60,499 nt of DNA from Gammaproteobacteria bacterium. GTDB taxonomy: Bacteria > Pseudomonadota > Gammaproteobacteria > S012-40. Below the pieces are notes generated by a model. The model did no database searches and was not told the DNA's origin. It saw nothing but the letters and a program-made list of their open reading frames with translations. Position 1 is the first letter of the stretch. Each line of letters opens with the position of its first letter. Positions 47,710 to 56,142 of this stretch are shown piece by piece. Position numbers and translations under genes: made by a program. Location: contig JALUUH010000032.1 of NCBI GenBank assembly GCA_027021445.1, forward strand, positions 1 to 60,499. Direction: 5' to 3'.

Positions 47710-48567
47710 TTAGCCCATTTCAGCCATTATTGCTTTAATCAATTCTGGAGTTTCAAAACTAATGCGGCCTAAGTTACCGTCCCGAATATCATGTAATAAA
47801 ACTTCTGACGCTTTATGCAAATCTATTCGACCTCCGGCACGCAAACCACCTCTCTTTTTTCCAATTTCCACAACGAGTTCATCCGCCGTTTGCGGTAATT
47901 CTTTTAGCTTATATCGGCGGTTCAATTCTTCTGGGTAAGCATGTAATAAATAATTCGCCGCAAACATGGCAATATCCTCAAATTCAATAGCTGTATTTTT
48001 TACCGCCCCAGTCACGGCCAAACGATAGCCGCAATCATGATCATGCATTCGCGGCCATAATATTCCTGGCGTATCAGATAACAAGATTCCATTATCTAAT
48101 CTTATTTTTTGCTGTGTTTTTGTCACTGCGGGTTCATTGCCCACCTTGGCAATGGTCTTTCCCGCCATGATATTTATTAATGTTGATTTTCCAACATTCG
48201 GGATACCCATAATCATGGTTCTAACGGGTTTATATTCCTTGTTTCGGTTCGGCGCTAAACTTTTGCATAGCTTAAATATATTTTTTATTTCTCCCACTTT
48301 ATTTTTACTAAAAGTAATCGCTTTCACGCCCTGCTCTTGCTCAAAATATTTCATCCATCTCGCGGCAACAATCGGATCTGCCAAGTCCATCTTATTGAGT
48401 ATTTTAATATGCGGCCGATGTTCACGTAACTCGGCTATGTGTGGATTTCCGCTGCTATACGGAATACGCGCATCCAAGACTTCAATCACGACATCAATCA
48501 GAGGCATCACCTCTTGCATTTTTTTGCGGGCCTTATGCATATGCCCTGGGTACCAATTTATGCTCAT
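47710..48567 (-). CDS. ylqF: Ribosome biogenesis GTPase YlqF/RbgA
   Basis: Circularly permuted GTPase that helps late 50S assembly. 285 aa. The motif order G4-G1-G3 is visible: NKMD near 58, GIPNVGKSTLIN near 121, SDTPGILWP near 173. N-terminal INWYPGHMHKARKKM is a family hallmark. The C-terminal RNA-binding part (GGLRAGGRIDLHKASEVLL) is complete. Confidence 0.96.
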   Translation of the reverse strand: MSINWYPGHMHKARKKMQEVMPLIDVVIEVLDARIPYSSGNPHIAELREHRPHIKILNKMDLADPIVAARWMKYFEQEQGVKAITFSKNKVGEIKNIFKLCKSLAPNRNKEYKPVRTMIMGIPNVGKSTLINIMAGKTIAKVGNEPAVTKTQQKIRLDNGILLSDTPGILWPRMHDHDCGYRLAVTGAVKNTAIEFEDIAMFAANYLLHAYPEELNRRYKLKELPQTADELVVEIGKKRGGLRAGGRIDLHKASEVLLHDIRDGNLGRISFETPELIKAIMAEMG

Positions 48568-48672
48568 ACTATTTTTCTAATTCTCGAATTGACGCTTTAT
48601 TGACGAAGATCAACTATTCTACCACGTGAACCCTTTCACTGATCTAAAGAATGAGCATGCCTGATTAGCGTA

Positions 48673-48786
48673 GATTTTTCGATCAAATGAGGCGAATAGC
48701 CATTGCTATTTAACGAGTTTGATCGAGAAATGTATGCAATCAAGTTTGTTCGCAGTAGGTCAGTCTGTTCTCGGACAAACCCCTAG
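48673..48786. repeat. Palindromic repeat family B, long copy 5
   Basis: tttttcgatcaaa and tttgatcgagaaat form an internal hairpin (48677-48733). The strip caatcaagtttgttcgcagt through ggtcagtctgttctcggaca to ctag (48783-48786) closely matches the complement of copy 3 (33425). It ends four bases before the regulator gene stop. Confidence 0.8.
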
Positions 48787-48790
48787 CTCT

Positions 48791-49522
48791 CTAATCTTGC
48801 TTAAACAACCCTTGATAAGCTCGACTAACCTCTATTTTATGCGTGCCTATATTTATCAATAACCGACCGGACAACGTCTTGGTAATAGATTCTACCGCGT
48901 TAACACGAACAATCGAACTACGATGTACTCGCCAGAAATCATCAGGATCCAGTTGAGTTTCGAGTTTTTTCAAACTACTGCGTAATATGTATTCCTTCCC
49001 CTTTACATACGCAGAAGTATATTTTTCATTTGAATGAAAATAATCGATGTCCGCAACTTGGATTAATTTAACCTCTTCCTGAAAAGCGACTTTAAGCCAT
49101 TTTAAGTATGTGTTTTTAGTTTGCAGTTTTTCTAATAAATGACTGATATCTTGAGGAGATTTTCCCAAGCGTTGTTCAATTCTTTTTTTAGTTTCCAGTA
49201 AACGTATTTTGCTGACAGGTTTAAGCAAATAATCAAGCGCATTATTTTCGAATGCTGCAATCGCATATTGGTCATAGGCGGTGATAAACACGATATGGCA
49301 ATCATCTTTGCACTGACTCGCAACCTCAATACCGGTTAGCCCTGGCATATTAATATCAAGAAATGCGATACTTGGTTGATGTTCAATAATTCCCTTAAGG
49401 GCTTCAATACCATTTTCAACATCACTCACAATGTTGAGCTGTGGCCAGGTTTCTTTCAGCAAATCGATCAGATAAACTCTTAATAATTCTTCATCATCAG
49501 CAATGAGTGCTGTCATTTTCAT
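48791..49522 (-). CDS. LytTR-family response regulator
   Basis: 243-aa regulator. Receiver domain with acidic pocket DDEE at residues 9-12, phosphoacceptor Asp56 in FLDINMPG, and conserved Thr/Ser and Lys (FITAYD, LLKPVSKIRL). The C-terminal LytTR DNA-binding domain is at about 145-243 (KLIQVADIDYFHSNEKYTSA, FWRVHRSSIVRVNAVES). This is the AlgR/LytR architecture. The start overlaps the kinase stop by ATGA, so they form a pair; as the last gene of the operon it probably controls the whole unit. Confidence 0.93.
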   Translation of the reverse strand: MKMTALIADDEELLRVYLIDLLKETWPQLNIVSDVENGIEALKGIIEHQPSIAFLDINMPGLTGIEVASQCKDDCHIVFITAYDQYAIAAFENNALDYLLKPVSKIRLLETKKRIEQRLGKSPQDISHLLEKLQTKNTYLKWLKVAFQEEVKLIQVADIDYFHSNEKYTSAYVKGKEYILRSSLKKLETQLDPDDFWRVHRSSIVRVNAVESITKTLSGRLLINIGTHKIEVSRAYQGLFKQD

Positions 49523-50565
49523 AGCTCACCCAAGGGAATATGGAGTGTTACTTTTAAGCCTTTTGGTTCATTTTTTTCGATAAACAGATCCGCGTCTTCA
49601 GCGAATAGAGATGTTAGACGCTGCTTAATATTTTTTAGTCCAATGCCATCAGTGTCCATATTATTTGTGCCCTTCCCAGTATCAACAACGGTGACGGACA
49701 ATATTCCTGCTTTTTTATCTATATTAAGCATTATAGAGCCTCCGTCAATTTCTGATTCCAGACCGTGACGTATAGAGTTCTCCACCAATGGCTGAATCAA
49801 TAACGGTGGAAAACGTATTTCTTTCAGATCATCCGCGCAAGCAATATCATAATTCAGCCTTTTTCCCATGCGAATTTTTTGAATACTCAAATAGGCATTC
49901 ACAATATCGATTTCATCACCTAAGGTAGTATCACTTTCCCGAGTGCGCGACAGGCTTGCTCTTAAATAATCGGTAAAACTCTCGAGCATAACTTTAGCAT
50001 CATGGGGTCGACTATCGATGAGACTCAATATATTAGATAAAGTATTAAACAAAAAATGAGGTTCAATTTGCGCCTGCAAAAGCTTAAGATTATTATCAAT
50101 TAATGCACGTTCATATTCTATTTGTTTCAGTTTTTCAATATTCAATTGATTGCTGATTTCTTGATGCTTGGCAATCAACGAAAAATAATAAACGACAATA
50201 CAACCAATGATAATGGAATACAAAAAACTGGAAATCATAATGTCGCGATTTTTCTCGACCATTATCATTTCTTCACTCCCGGTCAAAAATGTGGCCAAAC
50301 TAATCCCAACCAAAACACCAAGAACGATCGCGATGCCCAATTGAAGGATATGTGGATTACGCTTTTTTTTCAGTGTTAAACTAATACATACAAAGCTCGC
50401 GACTGAAATTCCAATCGATTGGGAATAGATAAAATTTATCCAAAAATCAGTTTGCGTCACCAATGCCAAAAACACAGCAATGAAGGTATTGATTATCAGA
50501 AGTTTCAACCACTGCCGTTTTTCAAAACCAAATAGAAAAAACCCCTGATATTCTGAATTTGCCAT
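49519..50565 (-). CDS. LytS/AlgZ-type sensor histidine kinase
   Basis: 348 aa. Four predicted membrane helices in residues about 15-135 with very short loops, so it probably senses within or near the inner membrane. A short coiled coil (QLNIEKLKQIEYERALIDNN) leads to the His_kinase domain (PF06580 type): phosphoacceptor His in QIEPHFLFNTLSN near 170, N-box LIQPLVENSIRHG, and GIGLKNIKQRL. Partner of the LytTR regulator next to it. Begins one base into the stop of the outer-membrane protein gene. Confidence 0.92.
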   Translation of the reverse strand: MANSEYQGFFLFGFEKRQWLKLLIINTFIAVFLALVTQTDFWINFIYSQSIGISVASFVCISLTLKKKRNPHILQLGIAIVLGVLVGISLATFLTGSEEMIMVEKNRDIMISSFLYSIIIGCIVVYYFSLIAKHQEISNQLNIEKLKQIEYERALIDNNLKLLQAQIEPHFLFNTLSNILSLIDSRPHDAKVMLESFTDYLRASLSRTRESDTTLGDEIDIVNAYLSIQKIRMGKRLNYDIACADDLKEIRFPPLLIQPLVENSIRHGLESEIDGGSIMLNIDKKAGILSVTVVDTGKGTNNMDTDGIGLKNIKQRLTSLFAEDADLFIEKNEPKGLKVTLHIPLGEL

Positions 50566-51839
50566 TAATATTCACTCGACACGGTCATGTATAGCATACG
50601 ATCAATAATAAGCCCGCCATACACGGAATCTTTGCTTCCATTAAATGATCTCACCCCAGTTTCAATCTTGAGCAAATTATAGGTTCGCGAAACAGCGAGT
50701 GTTAACATACTACTGCTATCGACAGGAGACATAAGGATATTAATTGAAGGTTTCCAATAATCCGCATCATAGCTCCATTGTAACATTAGATTATGCATGG
50801 AAAGCATTGCTGATTGCGTTGCGCTGGCTGTCCACGCAATGTTGCCCAGAATATCTTCGGTCGGTAGTCCCGGCTGCTCGAGTAACTGCTGTTGTCGCTC
50901 GGCAAGTTGAAAGAGATTATCCCACTGTTGTTTTGAATACGCCATGTCATTATACCAATACTCCGCGATGATGCTATGTTTTGACGACGTACTCCAACTA
51001 AAGCCAATGAGTGCCTGGATACCACCTTTTTGAGTAATAGTCTCATATGGGTATTCACTGGCAAGCAACTGCGAGGTTTGACCCGCTAAGAAATGCAATT
51101 GTTTTTGGTATTGCTGACTAAGCAATAAAGAACTATGTACAGAAAATGCATCAGAGACTATCTGAATACCGCCAAGTCCTGCTTGCAATTTATTTTTTTT
51201 ATTGTAACGAATAAGTGTTTGCAAATCGCTGTTTTCCAGGCTAGTGGAATATTTAACGAGCAATGACTCTAATTGCGTATTATTATCCGTTGCTACACTT
51301 TCTTGTCGCGGATTAATCCATAACAAAGACCAGGATGACAATCCAGAAAAATATTCTAAACCTAACATGTTTTTGCCGATGAGTGATTGCCGCAAAGTAG
51401 ATTGTTGATCATATTGCTGAATAACATCCAAGGGACGAAAGCCATACCCAAAACCCCCACTATTAATCCGCCGACCCATAATGACTTCCCAATTATAAAA
51501 ACTCTGCGCAAGGTATAGCTCATTGGTGCTTATATTGGTTTGCGCGGAATCGCGATCATTCAGCGCAAGATAAGCGCTAAATAAATAATTAATCGTCGAC
51601 CATGGAATGGCATGATTTCCGGTCATTTCAATCGTCTGCTGGCTGGTGATTTCAGGCTTCTCAATATACTCATCGGGCACAGCAAAGAGTGTATCCGATG
51701 AGTAAGCATTATATTGAGGATTAATCAACACACTGATGGATGGTTCAGCAAATGTTGTTTTGCCTATTAACAATAGCAAAATAATACTTATGTAATGCCC
51801 TATTGGCACCCATATTATATTTTTATTAATAAACATCAT
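50565..51839 (-). CDS. Outer-membrane beta-barrel-like protein of the ABC operon
   Basis: 424 aa. A long signal peptide ends near KTTFA-EPS; the mature chain is rich in alternating aromatic and polar residues and paired short strands (YFSGLSSWSLLWI, SIIAEYWYNDMAYS, LTLAVSRTYNLLKIETG), and closes with a terminal Tyr after MLYMTVSSE, the typical barrel-insertion signal. Looks like a 14- to 18-strand barrel. No named family recognised. Set between the LolA-like and kinase genes with tight spacing, so it is likely the outer-membrane end of the same apparatus. Confidence 0.78.
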   Translation of the reverse strand: MMFINKNIIWVPIGHYISIILLLLIGKTTFAEPSISVLINPQYNAYSSDTLFAVPDEYIEKPEITSQQTIEMTGNHAIPWSTINYLFSAYLALNDRDSAQTNISTNELYLAQSFYNWEVIMGRRINSGGFGYGFRPLDVIQQYDQQSTLRQSLIGKNMLGLEYFSGLSSWSLLWINPRQESVATDNNTQLESLLVKYSTSLENSDLQTLIRYNKKNKLQAGLGGIQIVSDAFSVHSSLLLSQQYQKQLHFLAGQTSQLLASEYPYETITQKGGIQALIGFSWSTSSKHSIIAEYWYNDMAYSKQQWDNLFQLAERQQQLLEQPGLPTEDILGNIAWTASATQSAMLSMHNLMLQWSYDADYWKPSINILMSPVDSSSMLTLAVSRTYNLLKIETGVRSFNGSKDSVYGGLIIDRMLYMTVSSEY

Positions 51840-51872
51840 GAATTTTTATCACCCTATTAGCATTGATTTATC

Positions 51873-52601
51873 TCAAGGATTAACCGAGGGGTTACGAGCA
51901 AGATAAGACGGATTATAATATTTATCGGTTAATGAGTAGTCTTCAGTGGTAAGATACTCGATAACGGTATATTGATTTTTATTGATTCTATCGCGCAAAA
52001 TCATTTTACTTACCTGTAACAGCCCATTACGTTCGGAAAGTTCAAACTCCGCTATTTTTGCGAGCTTTCCAGATGCCAAATACAATTTGGCCCGGATGGG
52101 AATATGGCTCTCAGGGGCGAGTGAAAGATCGATTTTTTTATACGTCACACCTTTGCGTTTAGCAGTTAGTCTAAGCTCGTTGTTGCCACTGCCACTTGTT
52201 TTATAAGGCGCAATATATTCAGCATAATAATCTTCATTCCAGCGCATCGTCGCTACGTCACCCGTTGATGCTTCACCAATAAGTTTTTGCATCGGCGTTA
52301 TGCGAATAGGACGTTTGGTTTTTGGCAACAATAACCAAAAATTATCTGCCAACATCAATATTTTCTGCCCTTTTTCAGAGGGCGATTTTGATATTACCAA
52401 TGATTTCCGCTCGGGTCGGATATATACATCATACGCACGCTCTCTATCCAAGCTATCATTTTTATATAATTTAATAACCGTGCTCACCTTGAGATTATCC
52501 GCACTTTGGCGATATTTATCTGCCTGCAAAACGAGTTCATCAGCACTATTCGCCTGTGCAATAACAGGTAATAACAAAAGAACAAAAATAAACTTATACA
52601 T
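51873..52601 (-). CDS. LolA-like outer-membrane lipoprotein-sorting protein
   Basis: 242 aa, periplasmic: signal peptide to AQA-NSA, then the LolA_like (PF17131-type) fold with NLKVSTVIKLYKNDSLDRE, SPSEKGQKILMLADNFWLLLP and LRLTAKRKGVTYKKIDLSLAP. Unlike housekeeping LolA, it is not near ftsK or serS, but beside a LolCDE-like ABC pair. Such proteins shuttle lipidated cargo in a hydrophobic half-barrel. The start overlaps the permease 3' end by 8 bases (ATGTATAA). Confidence 0.88.
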   Translation of the reverse strand: MYKFIFVLLLLPVIAQANSADELVLQADKYRQSADNLKVSTVIKLYKNDSLDRERAYDVYIRPERKSLVISKSPSEKGQKILMLADNFWLLLPKTKRPIRITPMQKLIGEASTGDVATMRWNEDYYAEYIAPYKTSGSGNNELRLTAKRKGVTYKKIDLSLAPESHIPIRAKLYLASGKLAKIAEFELSERNGLLQVSKMILRDRINKNQYTVIEYLTTEDYSLTDKYYNPSYLARNPSVNP

Positions 52602-53811
52602 GAGATAGTGCTCCTACAATGGATTTTTTCGCAGCCTTATGACTGGATAACCAGGCAGCGACTATGCACAACATTGCGCTAACAAATGCAGTCACCAAGT
52701 AAAGATTATTAGGTATGCTGATAACCAGCGGATAACTGTTTGTTCTACCCGGTGGCGGTGGCATTTGAATATCTGCGAGTGATAAACCGAATGAAATCAA
52801 AAACGCAATAAGAATACCGACTATAGCCCCTATTATGCCGATTACCGCACCTTCTAGAATAAAATTTCGGGTCACTTCGCGGGAATAGGTACCGATCGCT
52901 CGCAGCGTTCCTATCTCTCGGGTACGCTCGACAACACTCATACTGACCGTGTTATAAATGGAAAAAAAGACCATCATTATAATAATAAAACCCAGCAACC
53001 CAAATATGCGGTTGTAAAGATTTTTAACTCCTACATAAAAAAACGCTTTATCCAACCAGGTTTGCCATGCTAAATCTGGATATTGCGATGACAACTCAGC
53101 ATATTTATCGAACGTGCTTTCAGTATCGCGAAGATGCAGCGCCACGCTGCTTACTTTTTGCGTCGCCATCAGGGATTGTGCGGTTTGCAAGGTCACCATG
53201 ATGCTACGTTTATCGACTTCCGGCACACCGGTGCTGAAAATCCCTTGTACGGTTACATCGATTGCATTTAGCCCGCCATCTACCGTGGTAGTAATCAGCG
53301 TTAAGGAATCATTGACTTTTGCCTTGAGTGACTTAGCCAATTTGTTACCCAGCATAATTTTGGGATCATCCTCTGTTTCACGCTTGCTTAATACGCTCCC
53401 CTCTTCGACGATCAGGAAGGGGCCCTTTACTCTAAATTCATATTTTGCATCCACCCCTGTGCCCATGAATATGGTCGACTTTTCGCCGTTACTAATAAGC
53501 CCCGTAAATTCAATTCGAGGAATCGCATAACGCACCTCTTTATCTGACTTAAACGTCTTCGCGAGCGCCTTATAGTCATCAAGACCATATTCCATTGGAA
53601 TGCTCTCTTCTCGCTCAAAATAATTTTTATGCGCAACAATTAAATGTCCCGACGAACGTGCAGCCATTTCTTTCAGCGACACATAGGTAAAGTTAGCAAA
53701 CCCACCCCCGACTAAAATCGCAGAAACGCCGACTGCGGTAATGAGCATCGTCACGATGGCACGACGACGATTTCTGAGTACATTTTTAATCGCGAGTTTT
53801 AACCATTTCAT
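52594..53811 (-). CDS. ABC transporter permease (FtsX/MacB/LolC fold)
   Basis: 405 aa. One N-terminal helix (TMLITAVGVSAILVGGGFAN), a large periplasmic domain (about 45-270, MacB_PCD type) and three C-terminal helices starting GLLGFIIIMMVFFSIYN, GAVIGIIGAIVGILIAF and LVTAFVSAMLCIVAAW. ERTREIGTLRAIGT is the usual coupling loop to the ATPase. Type VII mechanotransmission transporters of this fold extract lipoproteins or export peptides. Overlaps the ATPase stop by ATGA. Confidence 0.93.
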   Translation of the reverse strand: MKWLKLAIKNVLRNRRRAIVTMLITAVGVSAILVGGGFANFTYVSLKEMAARSSGHLIVAHKNYFEREESIPMEYGLDDYKALAKTFKSDKEVRYAIPRIEFTGLISNGEKSTIFMGTGVDAKYEFRVKGPFLIVEEGSVLSKRETEDDPKIMLGNKLAKSLKAKVNDSLTLITTTVDGGLNAIDVTVQGIFSTGVPEVDKRSIMVTLQTAQSLMATQKVSSVALHLRDTESTFDKYAELSSQYPDLAWQTWLDKAFFYVGVKNLYNRIFGLLGFIIIMMVFFSIYNTVSMSVVERTREIGTLRAIGTYSREVTRNFILEGAVIGIIGAIVGILIAFLISFGLSLADIQMPPPPGRTNSYPLVISIPNNLYLVTAFVSAMLCIVAAWLSSHKAAKKSIVGALSHV

Positions 53812-54476
53812 AATAGAACTCCATCTTGAAGTTGATAAGACGATTCACAACGAGAAGACATGCGCTCATCATGGGTCGCAATGATAAATGAGGTATTAAA
53901 CGCTTGATGCATTTTATGCATGAGTTCAATAATATCTGTTGCGGTGCGAGTATCTAGGTTAGCAGTCGGTTCATCGGCAATTACCAAGTTTGGCTGAGTA
54001 ATCAAAGCTCGGGCAATAGCCACACGTTGTTTTTGTCCACCAGAAATTTGATCTGGCAGATGTTTTTTAAACTTCGAGAGCCCCACTTTTTCAAGCATGG
54101 CATTGACTCGCTTCGTTCTGGATTTTTTATCGATATCAAGCAGTATGAGCGGGTATTCTATGTTATCGTAAATACTCATCACCGGAATAAGATTAAAACC
54201 CTGGAAAATAAAACCCAGCTTGTTACGACGTATAGTTGTCAATTCTTGATCCGACACATTGCCAATATCCCTACCGCAAAAAAGAAATTTTCCGGCGCTA
54301 GGCTTATCAATTAAGCCACAAATATTTAACAAGGTACTTTTTCCGCTACCCGATGGACCGAGTAAAGCAGTGAATGCTCGATCCGGAATTTTGATATTAA
54401 TTTTGGTCAGAGCATTCACACTCAAAGCCCCTTGTTGATACTGCTTTGAGAGATTTTTTGTTTCGATAATATTCAT
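53808..54476 (-). CDS. ABC transporter ATP-binding protein (LolD/MacB class)
   Basis: 222 aa. Walker A GPSGSGKSTLLN near 42, Q-loop FIFQGFNLIP, signature ISGGQKQRVAIARAL near 140 and Walker B LVIADEPTANLD, H-loop IIATHDER. Belongs to the subfamily serving FtsX-fold permeases. The ATG at 54476 is preceded by GGAG; a TTG two codons upstream is possible. Confidence 0.95.
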   Translation of the reverse strand: MNIIETKNLSKQYQQGALSVNALTKINIKIPDRAFTALLGPSGSGKSTLLNICGLIDKPSAGKFLFCGRDIGNVSDQELTTIRRNKLGFIFQGFNLIPVMSIYDNIEYPLILLDIDKKSRTKRVNAMLEKVGLSKFKKHLPDQISGGQKQRVAIARALITQPNLVIADEPTANLDTRTATDIIELMHKMHQAFNTSFIIATHDERMSSRCESSYQLQDGVLL

Positions 54477-54520
54477 TTCCAAGGGTCTCCTATTTTTATA
54501 TTTTTTGGCTATACCCGTGG

Positions 54521-55099
54521 TTATTGAATTTTTCCCAAAAATTCAGCCTGTTTTTGCTTATCGCCATCCGCTTCAGCCATCAAAGCAGCCAGTCCATAGA
54601 GACTATTTTTGCTGTTAGTACTTGATTTTTTAAATTGAGCAGAGGCCAGAATATCGGCCACGAGTTCTTTTGAATCTTGATAGCGGTTCAAAAAACGCGG
54701 AAAACGGAAAAAGGTATGAGCGGCGATCAAGCGCATACGCACACTGAGCGCTGTTCCGCCTAGCGTTGTGCTATCGTGTTCCGCTGCAAGCTCATCGAGC
54801 GCATCATCCATCATTTCAGCGCCGAGTTCTGCATGTTTCATTTTGTTCCAAGGCATGAAAACATGTGCCGCCATTAATGTCTCAATCGAACCTCTGTAGG
54901 TTTTGACCAATAAATCATAGGGTGCGGATTCGTTAAGCCCGTCAAAATACTCGATGGCTCTTTCTACTTGATCTTCATCACCATCCACCGCCGACATATA
55001 GATAGCATCTGCTTCTTTAAAGAGACGCTCATCCATTGCATTAGCAGCACTGATAAAACCGAGTAAGAGGTAAAGCATAAATAAAAATTTGATTTTCAT
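54521..55099 (-). CDS. Exported helical protein, first gene of the ABC operon
   Basis: 192 aa. Signal peptide cleaved near AANA-MDE; the rest is almost all helix with acidic faces (ADAIYMSAVDGDEDQVERAI, EYFDGL, ELGAEMMDDALDELAAEHD), like tandem TPR/SEL1-style hairpins, and Phe/Arg-rich HTFFRFPRFLNRYQDS. No named domain is clear. AAGGAT lies before the ATG. It is the promoter-proximal gene of the seven-gene unit, 44 bases ahead of the ATPase. Could be a periplasmic adaptor. Confidence 0.78.
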   Translation of the reverse strand: MKIKFLFMLYLLLGFISAANAMDERLFKEADAIYMSAVDGDEDQVERAIEYFDGLNESAPYDLLVKTYRGSIETLMAAHVFMPWNKMKHAELGAEMMDDALDELAAEHDSTTLGGTALSVRMRLIAAHTFFRFPRFLNRYQDSKELVADILASAQFKKSSTNSKNSLYGLAALMAEADGDKQKQAEFLGKIQ

Positions 55100-55418
55100 A
55101 GATAATCCTTTGATTTAATGTTGTAGGTATAACAATCATCGGACATCTAATAGCTCTACACTGAAGTTTGCGACGAACAGCTGTTTTAGCGGATGAATGG
55201 GAAAGAAACGAGACCAAAAGGGGGGAGGTTAAACTAAATGGACAAAATGCCTTCGAGACTCCCATTCACCGAATTTTCGTTTGAAAGCACCAGAAATAGA
55301 AACATTCACAGAAAAATCGCTCAATGAAACACCTTATCAAATACACCTACAAAAAAAGCCTGTTTAACTGCAAATTATTGGGTTATGGTGAAAACCTACG
55401 TATAGCATTAATAGAGAA
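55100..55418. other. Promoter gap of the ABC operon
   Basis: No gene. The leftward operon promoter must lie here; a minus-strand TTGTTATAC-like string near 55130 is a weak candidate. No clear LytTR direct-repeat operator was found by eye. Confidence 0.35.
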
Positions 55419-55594
55419 AACAGGAAAACAGGGGTCAGACTCGATAAGGAAAACAGGGGTCAGACTCGATATAATTCGATATAATTTAGAAACATATCGA
55501 GTCTGACCCCACTTATTGACTTGACCCCACTTATTGACTATTTAGAAACATATCGAGTCTGACCCCACTTATTGACTTTGCCCCACTTATTGAC
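55419..55594. repeat. GGGGTCAGACTCGATA repeat cluster
   Basis: aggaaaacaggggtcagact occurs twice head to tail (from 55422), followed by tatcgagtctgaccccactt twice in opposite orientation, each with an attgac tail, so the sites form nested palindromes. The same consensus as 3707-3825, differing mainly at cagac/cggac and acttattgac/atttgttac. It covers the region where the 5' part of the next gene would be expected. Confidence 0.85.
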
Positions 55595-55608
55595 TGCATG
55601 GAATTGCC

Positions 55609-56088
55609 ATGTTGGTTTTGCTTTGGACGGTATCTGCTCAAGCAATATTACTCGATAATGGAGATGGTAGCTTGTGTCTTGGGCTTAACTGTACAAACAG
55701 TGAATTTGGTTCCCTTTATTATGACACTCTTGGCAATTCAGCAGGAGCATTAACCAACCCAGGTATATTTAGTTTTGATTTGGTAGATGGCAGCTGGTTT
55801 TGGACATCAACTTACACCGGAGAATTTTCATGCTTTGGCTGTGGTACTATTGATGTTGGTTATCAGTTTAGATTTGAATTCGGTGAGCAAAGAGGTTACT
55901 CAGACCTCTCTTTATATCCAAGTCCCGATCAGCCTGCTTTCGGATATGTGTGGGCAGTCCGCGATATACTGTCCAGTACTGACATACCTGAACCACACGC
56001 CTGGATGTTATTTGGTTTGGGGCTGTGTTTGATGAAGGTACGCAGAAACGCGTTCGCTACTCAATCAAACTTTACCAACAGTAGATAG
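55609..56088 (+). CDS. PEP-CTERM protein, 5' end altered by repeat
   Basis: 159 aa. The C-terminus has the exosortase sorting tripartite signal: IPEP at about 132, a hydrophobic helix (WMLFGLGLCLM) and a basic KVRRN patch. The N-terminus (MLVLLWTVSAQA-ILL) looks like the end of a signal peptide without its basic n-region; the in-frame codon a few triplets upstream is TGA inside the repeat. The middle contains Cys-x-Gly patterns (LCLGLNCTN, FSCFGCG). Probably a surface or exopolysaccharide-linked protein; the exosortase gene is not in the window. There is no strong ribosome site. Confidence 0.72.
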   Translation: MLVLLWTVSAQAILLDNGDGSLCLGLNCTNSEFGSLYYDTLGNSAGALTNPGIFSFDLVDGSWFWTSTYTGEFSCFGCGTIDVGYQFRFEFGEQRGYSDLSLYPSPDQPAFGYVWAVRDILSSTDIPEPHAWMLFGLGLCLMKVRRNAFATQSNFTNSR

Positions 56089-56142
56089 AAACTTTTGTGC
56101 GCTACGCGGTAGTGTTTAGCAGCCAAGGGAAAAACATTCGTT

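Noticed and set aside
48791-50565. Naming the pair algR/algZ
   Set aside because: Architecture fits, but the neighbours (argH, hemC) that define algZ-algR are missing; kept as LytTR/LytS type.
55324-55506. A 60-codon plus-strand frame
   Set aside because: Its second half is translated repeat sequence (GSDSIRKTG, TGVRLDII); not a gene.
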